Shown: positions 38,701 through 45,622, counted from the stretch's first letter. The stretch is 64,000 nucleotides of DNA from Methylomusa anaerophila (GCF_003966895.1 NZ_AP018449.1:4481501-4545500), one strand, 5' to 3'. Translations and numbers: made by a program. The notes: generated by a model not told the origin, from the letters alone.

Positions 38701-39878
38701 ATCTTAATAACACCTGCTATTCCGGCAGCTGCTTCAAGATGACCGATATTGGTTTTTACCGATCCGATTTTGCAAAATTGCTTTTTATCCGTAAATTGTC
38801 TAAATGCATGAGTAAGCCCTGCAATCTCTATTGGATCGCCAAGTGATGTCCCTGTTCCATGTGCTTCTATGTAAGAAATTGTATCTGGATTTACATCTGC
38901 TTCCTTATAAGCGGCTAAAATAACTTCTTTTTGCCGTTCAACGCTGGGAGCAGTAATTGAAATAGTATTTCCACTGTGATTTACTGCAGATCCCCGGATT
39001 ACACCGTAAATATTATTACTTTGCTCAACAGCACCCGTTAAACGCTGTAAAAGAAGAACCCCAACTCCATCACCAGGAACATAACCATCTGCATTTTTAT
39101 CGAAGGTTTTACATTGTCCATCCGGGCTAAGCATATGTGACTTCGAGAATGAAATATATTTCCAGGGGTGTATATTTAAATTCACCCCAGCTACTATGGC
39201 ATAATCGCAATTTCTCAGCCGCAAAGATTCTCTTGCTTTATGAATAGCAATAAGCGAAGATGCACAAGCAGCATCGATTGCAATACTTTCTCCTAAGAAG
39301 CCAAAATAGTAAGAAAGTCTATTAGCCAGGATACATGAGTAATTACCCAAGCAAGAATAGGAATCAATAGGTTCATCCATGCGTGCAATGTATTGATGAT
39401 AATCTGTACCCATAAATCCAACATATACAGATGTTCTAGAATTTTTTAACTGTTCTGGTGCAATTCCGGAATTTTCGATACATTTCCAGGTTTGTTCCAT
39501 TAGCAACCGTTGTTGCGGATCCATATTTTTTGCTTCTTTTGCCGATATATTAAAAAAATTATTATCAAAACTTTCAAAATTATTGATTTGACCGCCCCAC
39601 ATACTTGCGGATTTATTTATTGTATTAAATTCTTGGGAATAAAACTCATTAATACTCCAACGGTTTTCATTTATGGGGGAAATAGAATTTATTCCTTTCT
39701 CAAGATTAGACATATATTCTTCAAAATCTTCTGCCCCAGGAAATTTGCATGACAACCCGATAATTGCAATAAAATCTTCATTCATTTTCTTATTTTTCTT
39801 ATCCTCAAATTCATCAAGAAGCGCTTCACCCATCCCTTTATTCTGAGAACCTTGACCGTGAGACATAAATGTAATCAT
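32796..39878 (-). CDS. PKS-A: first synthase of the AT-rich trans-AT line (KS-[dead AT]-DH-KR-ACP-KS)
   Basis: Synthase of 2360 residues; AAGGAGAG five bases before the ATG supports the start. Residues 1-26 imitate an acyltransferase N-terminus (HGQGSQNKGMG). KS1 spans 36-455 with Cys205 (DAACASS), His340, His380. Residues about 560-680 look like a decayed AT: GTNDMGKDILQN, a helix with YIMLLKSVGI, then GEGIG (647-651) where GHSxG should be, so no catalytic Ser. LPTYIFEYKPF (about 951) leads to a DH whose first motif is HIITDQTIVP, lacking the usual Gly, with DGAFQ intact. KR has GGAGGIG and YAAAN; ACP has GMDSI; KS2 has YSACSSS, HGTGT and NVGH. The C-terminal 30 residues (GVQNKQISAIKAKEILSKW) resemble four-helix docking segments and match the style of the PKS-B N-terminus. 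No loading ACP precedes KS1, so the starter origin is open. Confidence 0.97.
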   Translation of the reverse strand: MITFMSHGQGSQNKGMGEALLDEFEDKKNKKMNEDFIAIIGLSCKFPGAEDFEEYMSNLEKGINSISPINENRWSINEFYSQEFNTINKSASMWGGQINNFESFDNNFFNISAKEAKNMDPQQRLLMEQTWKCIENSGIAPEQLKNSRTSVYVGFMGTDYHQYIARMDEPIDSYSCLGNYSCILANRLSYYFGFLGESIAIDAACASSLIAIHKARESLRLRNCDYAIVAGVNLNIHPWKYISFSKSHMLSPDGQCKTFDKNADGYVPGDGVGVLLLQRLTGAVEQSNNIYGVIRGSAVNHSGNTISITAPSVERQKEVILAAYKEADVNPDTISYIEAHGTGTSLGDPIEIAGLTHAFRQFTDKKQFCKIGSVKTNIGHLEAAAGIAGVIKILAMMNKEKIFPTLNIKESNPIIDFENSPFIIADELSEWKPLNNESLRAGISSFGMGGANSHLVLESYKKNNAGIAAVEVENEKDNKNKIFLLSAKTEWSLEAIIKKWKLLLKDSAIPEDKINDICLTLLHGRSHFQYRYGIEISNTIELSNALDKHSITASYLFNKDLKLGIGKIQLTGTNDMGKDILQNAIFQKYINQALEELIGITGNKAINSQYQKNQWPKTYLEIFNIITLSAYIMLLKSVGIQSQYFYGEGIGTWVCLIHSGILKLHDVMMLIMDKNKPDNIEIHLAQTPCYIINKEILPIKFTEKDIKNIFMQTEFIDEDFSRLVSKGRLLSESQFTFKKNMEEWNEELNEYGLDVKGIINSNNSEFFDQKIHKEKAILLVLIISSSLRRLNRKWNFEDNNYGNNYLELILELILKEYISKKQIIDILLNKEITSITSITDAINGNIAASSYEALRNVDILTDSLSAYRSEVKKIINKLLNGECESEIYPEKINILIGNFKRILNETEPLSIAAHELFSESFDKILLRLWLAGVNINWFNYFSQKNYEKVPLPTYIFEYKPFLLPSMQKIHKNNPKQNFIGLKSESQRILLKNDQPIIADHIITDQTIVPAASMIEIVANLLNSHFSYIPVSLTNIIIEHPCIVSDNKELLIDIREEQGQFVIKENEINIAKGSFTKPMEKSKPFSVSKFDETNKIDFFNPDHIYLLFKEHGYNYGPSLQVIKKGWVDKEYYYTKLAEKRQIDYTKTILSANLLDGAFQAVLAYHLTNNSDWAANSLYVPFLIKSMVIYDKLNDSCFIRIHKDSIRQTNDSLITNIEIFNEKAELLLFIKEFTLKQVSNNFLTMHSQKQKRNDSSGNSKLKTYSPYWKEKSIDTKQISTGDKISIIINFDENLEDKFSVNMAKVYKKIFNINIQNFLSVKSGSNSQGIDWELFNNQITNTFTFCLLDDKEIDIYFLCKKCNESTNSTNFIDNTAITNLNLQGLFLTVQAFIRTKKNNSLSFLIVTENCMRVSENDSVIGFANGAIVGLAKTVAREFKNIRVKVMDWDNSNGISDQVNPVLECITTDNEEIIAYRENKRFIQCMKEYTLPDFSNKAKVFDSKGVYLLAGGAGGIGKKITEDIIKHCKSNLIIIGKSDNNEERKKWIKELNTSGTNVEYYSVDISNFSELSIAIKEIKKRYKEIKGVIQMSGILEDSLIWNKTIDSFFRVTAPKILGTTNLHFLTESEPLDFFMVFSSIIAITGNIGQSDYAAANSFIDAFAHYRANGNFNGRTICINWTLWTDGGMGRDQNAVKQLGRIGITGIEASDAIDGFWKLINQGNIQSLVLGNDYEDIRKALGINSSLKATKATVRNEVNEIRTGISNVKDFLATTLTEILEIDKSELNEDAEFAEYGMDSIGIMEFVDKISAKFGDTFHHATVMENPSLKKLSAYIENFLGHESPAEFESTTSNKDIGPLFISPTNSPINNKMDIAVIGMAGRFPQSPNVEQFWDNLQNQKCLIDEVLFDRFDINKYYSRNKGEQGKTYSKWGGFIEDIGCFDAQYFKINEEEAINIDPQQRLFLELVQELLDRCGYSKEELNNSKTSVFVGAHESNYGRKIAGRSKYHGPQGIVNVISNLIPGRVMQYYNLRGSAETVYSACSSSLLAIHKACRALISGECNMSIAGGIELLLDEEWFLGFSDAGVLSAEGKCKVFDKNADGFVLGEGLGSVLLKRLDDALRDGDMICGVIKASAINNDGQTMGLTTPNVFAQKEVICEALELGNIDASSITLYEAHGTGTQLGDPIEVKAASQAFREYTAEKQYCAIGSVKSNVGHLLSAAGIVSFIKVLLALKNQQLPPTINCEEVHPRYDFENSPFYPIKKLNYWTPRNSLRRAAISSFGFGGTNCHMIVDEFVNEKYGYTPYRNPKPLTRFNRKHFMLGDIVCSEHEILPFKIFKGVQNKQISAIKAKEILSKWKEYALS

Positions 39879-40002
39879 TTTTACTCTCCTTTCAATAAAA
39901 TCTCGTTTTTCTCAATAGCAATTAATCCTTTGTTGTATAATCTAGCAAACACATGAATAATGTATCTAAAAACAAATTAACCCTTTAGTAATTAAATCAA
40001 GA

Positions 40003-40038
40003 CCCCCTTGTTTCAAGCTTTCAGCTTAAACAGGGGGG
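40003..40038. repeat. Hairpin upstream of PKS-A
   Basis: Arms CCCCCTTGTTTCAAGCT and AGCTTAAACAGGGGGG pair with small bulges. It starts 125 bases upstream of the PKS-A start codon. Neither side has a good U-tract, so a leader structure, attenuator or protein-binding site is as likely as a terminator. Confidence 0.45.
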
Positions 40039-40467
40039 ATCCTAAAGAATTAAGGATAAATTCATATAATGCACCGCATAATAATGGGCAACTACAGAAC
40101 ATACCATGTTAAAAAAGCAGGCAAGGCCATTGAAGCCAAAATAATTGACCCCAATGTATATACACGGCACTATAACTTTTCTCCGAGCTTCGCCCCCGTG
40201 CCTTCACAGATGCAATCCGGAGAAATTTTTTCCCTTTCAATTTAAACTTGTAAGTTTTCTATAGGCTTGCTATATTTATCAAGTTTTACTTATCTACAGT
40301 TATACCAATAATTTTTCGGATTTCCTATAGACACAGTCTAAAAAGACAATATTTTTGATTATAAAGTCGGTTAGACTAATCAAAAATAATTGGCATGGGG
40401 CTTAATAAAAAATTTCTACCGCCAAGGGCGCCAAAAAATCGCCAAGGATGAAACTGAAATAAAGAAA

Positions 40468-40559
40468 GGGCTGTCGCACTGATGTTTTCTACTATATATT
40501 GAGACTCTTTTCAAAAAAGAATTACAATATATGGTAATTTTTCTCAATACGACAGCCCC
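40468..40559 (-). terminator. Long imperfect inverted repeat ending the agr operon; terminator or MITE-like remnant
   Basis: Two 34-base arms match at 24 positions, with perfect outer GGGCTGTCG and inner CATATATTG/TATATATTG segments. The centre is about 24 bases. On the minus strand the structure is followed by TTTCTTTATTT, so it can act as an intrinsic terminator 39 bases after the response-regulator gene. GGGCTGTCG-type ends also occur on insertion sequences, so an IS-derived miniature element is an alternative. I see no target-site duplication. Confidence 0.55.
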
Positions 40560-40597
40560 TTATAAGCGTCTAAAAAAGCCAGTCTAGTCAAAGTTAT

Positions 40598-41353
40598 TCA
40601 TATACAATACCTCTTTTGAAACTCTTTCACATTTTCCATGGTCATCAGCGCTGTTTCTTTGGTGTTGGCCAACTTAACCAAGTAGGTTTTATTACCCCAG
40701 GGAGAAACCTCCAGCACCATATCAGGATTAATGATAAAGCCTTTGTGACAGCGGAAAAACCGGTAATCTTTTAATTGTTCTTCCAATTTCTGCAGTGACT
40801 CATAGGTTTTTACAGCAACATTCCCCACAGCATAAATTACAGTTCTACGCTCTTTGCGCGTAATTACGATGATATCGGGAATGTTGATAAAGGTGCTTTT
40901 CTCGTTGGAGAGAACTTTAAGCTTGAGACTTTCCTCTCTTTTAACAACCAATTTTGCTTCCGGGGTCCACAGGGCAGCTTTTTTTCTTTCTGTTTTCAGT
41001 TCTTTAATTCGGTGTATCGTCTGCCGGACCCGTTCCATATTAAAGGGTTTAACCAAATAGTCAAAGGCGTAGACTTCAAAGGCTTCCTGCGTGAAACACT
41101 GGAAACCGGTGGCGAAAACAAGGAAAATTCTGGAATCAATGTCGAAAATTTCTTTCGATGCCTCGATTCCATTCATTACCGGCATATCCACATCCAAAAA
41201 TATAACCTCAGGCGCCAGTTCTTCCACCATCCGAACCAACTGCTGCCCATTTTCCGCTTCGCCGACAATGCTTACATTGGGAATTTCCTCAAGGGTGCGT
41301 TTTAACACCAGCCGCATTTTAGGATCGTCTTCAGCGATAATGACCTTTAACAT
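40598..41353 (-). CDS. AgrA-type LytTR response regulator
   Basis: Transcription regulator of 251 residues. The receiver domain (1-125) has acidic residues D9/D10, the phosphoacceptor D54 (FLDVDMP), a Thr in FATGF and Lys in LVKPF. The C-terminal LytTR DNA-binding domain (about 145-250) shows the typical RRTVIYAVGN, FFRCHKGFIINPD and NTKETALM stretches. It is the last gene of the agr operon and should be phosphorylated by one or both kinases upstream when the peptide signal accumulates. Probable targets are its own operon and perhaps the PKS operon that starts about 720 bases downstream; the latter is inference from position. AAAGGG eight bases before the ATG supports the start. Confidence 0.95.
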   Translation of the reverse strand: MLKVIIAEDDPKMRLVLKRTLEEIPNVSIVGEAENGQQLVRMVEELAPEVIFLDVDMPVMNGIEASKEIFDIDSRIFLVFATGFQCFTQEAFEVYAFDYLVKPFNMERVRQTIHRIKELKTERKKAALWTPEAKLVVKREESLKLKVLSNEKSTFINIPDIIVITRKERRTVIYAVGNVAVKTYESLQKLEEQLKDYRFFRCHKGFIINPDMVLEVSPWGNKTYLVKLANTKETALMTMENVKEFQKRYCI

Positions 41354-41379
41354 GTTAATTACCCTTTCACACCTTTAAG

Positions 41380-41511
41380 CTATTCACGGTCTTGTAAATG
41401 CTCCGGTACCCGGGGCTGATAAGCAGCAAAAGAAGCCGGCAGAATAAAGAAAGCCGCCAGGGAAAGCATGCATTTAGTCACCCATTGCAATAAGTTCCGT
41501 TTAAAATTCAC
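41380..41511 (-). CDS. AgrD-like cyclic lactone autoinducer precursor (43 residues)
   Basis: Short gene with a GTG start at 41511 and a perfect AAAGGAGG nine bases upstream; it ends at 41380. The peptide has the AgrD plan: an N-terminal amphipathic, basic helix (NFKRNLLQWVTKCMLSLAAFF, split here by eye into a helix and a hydrophobic run), a short core, then the conserved acidic tail YQPRVPEHLQ. The YQPxxPExL motif is the hallmark of the cyclic lactone autoinducer family. Between the helix and YQP the core reads PASFAA: there is no Cys in the usual place, so ring closure would use Ser27, giving a lactone instead of a thiolactone, as known for a few staphylococcal peptides. It sits between agrB and the response regulator, as in staphylococcal agr apart from the kinase position. 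Confidence 0.85.
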   Translation of the reverse strand: MNFKRNLLQWVTKCMLSLAAFFILPASFAAYQPRVPEHLQDRE

Positions 41512-41653
41512 TGACGTATACCTCCTTTCATACAGAATTAGAGAATCACCATACCATATTAATCATAAAAGCAAAGTCTGCCGGCTACAAGCGACCTTGC
41601 CGCAAAGTCCTGCCTGTATGTCTAAAAAAGCTGTTTGTTTGCCTAAAAGTCAA

Positions 41654-42292
41654 TCAACATTTATCAACCAGCGTCTCCACGGCGGCGATGAACCGATAAC
41701 CGGCGGGAGTAATGCTGAAGCTTTGCCAGCAAATTCCTCCGCTGCTAGCTAAGACTAGCCCGGCAACCAGCGGCGAATTCCCCCCCCAGAGGACCCCTGC
41801 GCTCACCATGGCGCCCCAGACCGCAATGAAAATGTAAGAAAGCCGCCGGTAGCTGGCTCTTTTCGCAGTTGAAACAATAGGATTGGCCGGCGTATCGGCG
41901 GGAGCCCACTTGTATACGGCATAAAAGCCGCCGACGGCGGAAATACCTGCCAGAACCAGCAACAAGGCTGGTGATGCCCATATTCCGATCAGGGCAGCCA
42001 ACTGACCGGCCCCTACCATTACGACCGTGCCCAACACCAGACAGCGGAAAAAAGTGGAGCAGTGGGCTCCCCCGGAAACAAGCCGCAGGGCTACAGTCGT
42101 AACCATGGCCGCCAGTACATACGGCGTAATTCCCAGCCACCGCGCCATTCCGATGATAACCACCAGATTTACAAGAACTACCAGACAGTATTCCACCCCG
42201 AACCGCACCGTTTCCCTGTCTTTAACATTGAGCTGCAGTTCTTCCCCTATATAATGCGCCACTCCTGCGGCAAAGTCTTTTATCCCAGTCAC
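41654..42292 (-). CDS. AgrB-type accessory gene regulator protease/processing protein
   Basis: Integral membrane cysteine endopeptidase that removes the AgrD C-terminal tail and closes the ring. The 212-residue length and several hydrophobic segments fit the family. The catalytic pair is visible in SGGAHCSTFFRC: His77 and Cys84. I chose the GTG at 42292 because GGGAGG lies eight bases upstream; a GTG nine bases earlier overlaps that site. Its substrate should be the short peptide encoded 142 bases downstream. The sequence just before the start repeats part of the N-terminal coding region (EELQLDAQDIE versus EELQLNVKDRE), a sign of an old internal duplication. Confidence 0.93.
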   Translation of the reverse strand: MTGIKDFAAGVAHYIGEELQLNVKDRETVRFGVEYCLVVLVNLVVIIGMARWLGITPYVLAAMVTTVALRLVSGGAHCSTFFRCLVLGTVVMVGAGQLAALIGIWASPALLLVLAGISAVGGFYAVYKWAPADTPANPIVSTAKRASYRRLSYIFIAVWGAMVSAGVLWGGNSPLVAGLVLASSGGICWQSFSITPAGYRFIAAVETLVDKC

Positions 42293-42361
42293 TTTTGCCA
42301 CCTCCCGAACCGGACTCTATATCTTGAGCGTCAAGCTGCAGTTCTTCCGCAGGATACCACG

Positions 42362-43768
42362 TTACCGCTGCGGTGTTGCCGTTTTGCGCAGCCACTTCTC
42401 GCACTTCCCACAAAAAATATTAGCCTGCCGCGCCCGCTGCCTGTCTACCTGCTCGTCCGGGATAACCACCCGAAAGGAAGTACCTTTGCTGTCGCTTGTC
42501 ACCCGGATATCGCCGTGGTATTTATGTACCAGTTTTTGGATACTATAGAGACCCATGCCCCGTCCCTCGCCTTTAGTTGAAAACCCCGGTACAAATATTT
42601 GGGCGGCTATAGCCGGCGGAATCGACGAGCCATAATTTGTCACTTCCACCACATAACCTTCCAAATCTTGTCTAACGGCGACCTCCACCGTTCTCGCCGT
42701 TGCCGGCAGCTCCGCCACCGCTTCCATGGCATTGTCGATCAGGTTTCCCAGGATCAAATTGATGTCCCTTACCTCCAGCGGCAATTGCTGCAGGCTTGTT
42801 TCCACCTTGATCCGCAAGTCAATTTTCCGTGCTTCCGCCACACCGGTCTTGGTGTACAGCAGCGCCGTAACGCCCACATTGTCCGTTTTTACCAATTCGG
42901 CGGCGGCAGCCACTTCGGTTACACTCTTCTTTAAATAGTCTCTGGCATCTTCATACGCCTGTACTTCCAGCAACCCGTAGACCACCTGCAACTCGTTGCT
43001 AAAATCATGCCGCTGCGCCCGCATGGTATGCAGCAATTCTTCCACTTGGCGGAGGGTGTCAAGCTGCGCTTTGGATTTCACTTCACTTTTAACAAGCGTA
43101 ATAAACTGCCTGATTACAATTATGGTAATAATCGGCAATATTATATTTACCACCGCAAAATAAAAATAAAAATAACTAGAGGAGAAAACTTCCTTATAAT
43201 GAAGAAAATATCGCCAACAAAACAGAGCAACTACTAAGCTCTGGGTAAACAACAAACCTGCCAGCCAAAGGAATCTGTTACTTCCTACAGCTTCCCATCC
43301 GTCCGTTATCCGGAAATTAAAGCGGCGAAGTAAAAGAATAATCAATAGAGTAAATATAACTTTCGAGGCGAAATACGTCATCCACAGCCACCAGTTGCTA
43401 AAATCGACGGTAATGGAATACCCCGTAATAAAACTGAATAAAGGCGTCACCAAGGCTTCGATGCATAAATAGATACTAATTCCTAACAAAACCGCCAGAC
43501 AACTGCTTTTATAGGGAATCCGCATGACGCGATGTATAATTACAGAAAAGGCCGCCACTTGTACTATCGTATGCACGCCAAAAGGGATGGAAATCACCTT
43601 GCCGGCAACCTGAAAAAGAAATATGTCAAAAAGAGCTTGCAAACACCCGACCTGCAAAATTTGGCGAAAACCCGGACTGAGGCCCAGCAGTGACAAACTC
43701 AAATATGCACATAGCATGGCCTCCGGGAGAGAAACAAAGAGAATAACCTTAAAAGTAATCTCCGGCAC
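42362..43768 (-). CDS. AgrC-type GHKL sensor histidine kinase (second copy)
   Basis: Membrane sensor kinase of 468 residues. The first 215 residues form about six or seven hydrophobic segments, then come a linker, the dimerisation/phosphoacceptor motif QRHDFSNELQ (His near 253) and a GHKL ATPase domain with NLIDNAMEAV and GRGMGLYSI. This is the HPK10/AgrC architecture. It probably detects the AgrD-derived peptide and phosphorylates the LytTR regulator. It starts with GTG (AAGGGG upstream). Compared with the first copy it has about 30 extra C-terminal residues (DEQVDRQRARQANIFCGKCEKW...), which seem to read through into altered DNA next to agrB. The two kinases are clearly tandem duplicates. 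Confidence 0.93.
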   Translation of the reverse strand: MPEITFKVILFVSLPEAMLCAYLSLSLLGLSPGFRQILQVGCLQALFDIFLFQVAGKVISIPFGVHTIVQVAAFSVIIHRVMRIPYKSSCLAVLLGISIYLCIEALVTPLFSFITGYSITVDFSNWWLWMTYFASKVIFTLLIILLLRRFNFRITDGWEAVGSNRFLWLAGLLFTQSLVVALFCWRYFLHYKEVFSSSYFYFYFAVVNIILPIITIIVIRQFITLVKSEVKSKAQLDTLRQVEELLHTMRAQRHDFSNELQVVYGLLEVQAYEDARDYLKKSVTEVAAAAELVKTDNVGVTALLYTKTGVAEARKIDLRIKVETSLQQLPLEVRDINLILGNLIDNAMEAVAELPATARTVEVAVRQDLEGYVVEVTNYGSSIPPAIAAQIFVPGFSTKGEGRGMGLYSIQKLVHKYHGDIRVTSDSKGTSFRVVIPDEQVDRQRARQANIFCGKCEKWLRKTATPQR

Positions 43769-43817
43769 TATCTTGCCCCTTTTCTTAAAGTGATAAATTT
43801 GACTTGTCCTGATTAGC

Positions 43818-45137
43818 CTACGGAATCACAACCTGAAAACAGGTACAGTTATTGCCGCTTGTCACCCGGACATTACCCTTGTATTTATGTACCAGCCTTT
43901 GGATACTGTAAAGCCCCATACCACGCCCTTCGCCTTTGGTGGAAAACCCTGGCTTAAATATTTCGGTAACGATAGCCGGCGGGATGGGCGGTCCGTAATT
44001 TTTTACTTCCACCACATGACCTTCCAATTCTTCCCTGACATTGACTTCCACTTTTCGTACCGCTGCCGGCAGCTCGGCCACCGCATCCATGGCATTGTCG
44101 ATCAGGTTGCCCAGAATCAAATTGATATCCCTTGCTTCCAGGGGCAATTTCCGCAGGTTGGTGTCCACCTTAACCTGCAAGTCAATTTTGCGCGCTTCCG
44201 CCAAACCCGTCTTGGTATACAGCAGCGCCGTAACACCCAGATTATCGGTTTTCACCAGTTCAGAAGCGGCAGCGACTTCGTTTACACTCTTTTTTAAGTA
44301 GTCCCGGGCCTCTTGGAACTCCCGTACTTCCAGCAAACCGTAAACCACCTGCAGTTCGTGGGTAAAATCATGGCGCTGCACCCGCATGGTCTGCAGCAGT
44401 TCTTTCACATGCCGGAGAGTATCAAGCTGTATTCTGAAATCTATTTCACTTTTAGTGAGAGTGACAAATTGTCTAATAACAACGATAATCATAATTGGTA
44501 AAATTATAGTTACTACAGCTACATAAAAGTAAAAATAAGCGGCTGAAAAGTACTCCTTATATTGCGAAAAATATCGCCACCAGCCAAAATTGATTAAAAT
44601 ACCCTGGATAGACAACAGGGCAGCAATCCAAAGAAATCGATTATTCCCGTTGGCGTCCCATATATCCGCCAATCGGATATTAAACCTACGAACCAAGAAA
44701 ATAACCAGTATGTTAATCATTAATTTCGCAAAGAAATAAGGCAGCCACCGCCAGTTACTTTGACTTACCCAGGAATAGGAATGCCCGCTTACTAAGCTAA
44801 ATAAAAGATTTGTAACGGCTCCAATGCCGGAATAAATACTAAATCCCAGCATAACAGCCGCAATACTATGTTTATATGAAAGCCGCATAACGCGCCGTAT
44901 TATCCCCCAAAAGATCATTATATATATTACCGTATGGATGGACAAAGGAACGGAAACTAAATTGTTGACAACCGGCAAGTAGACAGCACAAAAGGCGGCC
45001 TGTAAACACCCGATAAGCAAAATTTGGCGAAATCCCGGCCTCAGCCCCATAAGCGACAGGCACAACCATGCCAGTACCATAGCTTCCGGCAAAGAGTAAA
45101 AAAGGATTATCGCAAAATTAAAATCAAACGGTAACAC
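43818..45137 (-). CDS. AgrC-type GHKL sensor histidine kinase (first copy)
   Basis: Membrane sensor kinase of 439 residues with the same plan as its neighbour: hydrophobic sensor half, QRHDFTHELQ phosphoacceptor motif (His near 255), NLIDNAMDAV and GRGMGLYSI. It ends in CFQVVIP, the normal end of the ATPase domain. It is the first gene of the agr operon, 78 bases from a near-consensus promoter. The start is a GTG preceded by AAGGAAGGG. Cytoplasmic halves of the two kinases are highly similar, while the sensor halves differ more, which would allow two related signals or different affinities for one signal. Confidence 0.93.
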   Translation of the reverse strand: MLPFDFNFAIILFYSLPEAMVLAWLCLSLMGLRPGFRQILLIGCLQAAFCAVYLPVVNNLVSVPLSIHTVIYIMIFWGIIRRVMRLSYKHSIAAVMLGFSIYSGIGAVTNLLFSLVSGHSYSWVSQSNWRWLPYFFAKLMINILVIFLVRRFNIRLADIWDANGNNRFLWIAALLSIQGILINFGWWRYFSQYKEYFSAAYFYFYVAVVTIILPIMIIVVIRQFVTLTKSEIDFRIQLDTLRHVKELLQTMRVQRHDFTHELQVVYGLLEVREFQEARDYLKKSVNEVAAASELVKTDNLGVTALLYTKTGLAEARKIDLQVKVDTNLRKLPLEARDINLILGNLIDNAMDAVAELPAAVRKVEVNVREELEGHVVEVKNYGPPIPPAIVTEIFKPGFSTKGEGRGMGLYSIQRLVHKYKGNVRVTSGNNCTCFQVVIP

Positions 45138-45214
45138 TTCTCCATCCCTTCCTTAAGACGATGATATCTCCTTTTTTGTTTTCTAAAATACTTTAATTTT
45201 AATATATCACCCAA

Positions 45215-45243
45215 ATCATAGATATTTTAGCAAATTATGTCAA
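45215..45243 (-). promoter_or_regulatory. Sigma-A promoter of the agr operon
   Basis: On the minus strand: perfect -35 TTGACA (45238-45243), 17-base spacer, -10 TATGAT (45215-45220). It lies 78 bases upstream of the first kinase. The sequence just upstream is AT-rich with TTTTTTAACAGCAAT, which could hold a LytTR-type half-site, but I cannot define a full direct repeat. Confidence 0.8.
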
Positions 45244-45622
45244 TCAATTATTAAATTGCTGTTAAAAAAGGATTACGTTTCGATTATATTTTATCTATAA
45301 GGCACCGCCACTGAGTTTCATGATCATGAATAGGATAATCCGGTGTCAAAATATGTCTATGGATTAGTGCGATAGTAAAATCCAGATTAAAACACGTGAG
45401 TCCGTACCACTTTTGCGTGTAGTACGGACTCAGCCACTTTTCTGCTATTTGTTCAGCAACTACTTCTCCTAGACAAACAGGTTTTATAAGCTTTTTCAGG
45501 GTAATGGACCCCTTGGAAGTTCAATACTTATATGTTGCCGTTGGAGGTTTCCGCATAGGTAACCAAGAACACGCAGGATAGAATGAAGGCTGTACCCATG
45601 CGGCGATTGATAACCTGCTAAG
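45244..45622. other. Non-coding gap between the solute-binding protein and agr operons
   Basis: About 380 bases without a credible gene. It contains a perfect 14-base palindrome TTCATGATCATGAA (45317-45330), 74 bases upstream of the agr -35 box, and a terminator-like hairpin (45398-45431). The palindrome may bind a regulator. Confidence 0.5.
45398..45431 (-). terminator. Hairpin between the methyl-transfer and agr operons
   Basis: Perfect 10-base arms GAGTCCGTAC and GTACGGACTC around a 14-base loop. On the minus strand it is followed, after ACG, by TGTTTT. It lies about 190 bases past the solute-binding protein gene and separates that operon from the agr promoter. Confidence 0.6.

Larger units (their letters stand above)
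39879..40597. other. Non-coding region between the agr operon and PKS-A
   Basis: About 720 bases with no convincing gene. It must contain the promoter for the AT-rich PKS operon, but I see no strong -35/-10 pair. It holds a hairpin (40003-40038), a shorter one around 40345-40395 (ATTTTTGATTA/TAATCAAAAAT) and a long imperfect inverted repeat (40468-40559). A 58-codon frame on the plus strand (40069-40245) has only a weak ribosome site and no recognisable product. The patchwork suggests remnants of mobile DNA at the edge of the AT-rich block. Confidence 0.5.

Noticed and set aside
40069..40245. 58-codon plus-strand frame upstream of PKS-A
   Set aside because: Only a weak AAGGA far from the ATG, no recognisable product, and it lies in a patch of hairpins. 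Probably a chance frame or a gene remnant.
42222..42413. 63-codon minus-strand frame between the kinase and agrB as a second AgrD or small gene
   Set aside because: It overlaps both neighbours, lacks an AgrD tail motif and is better explained as a duplication scar.
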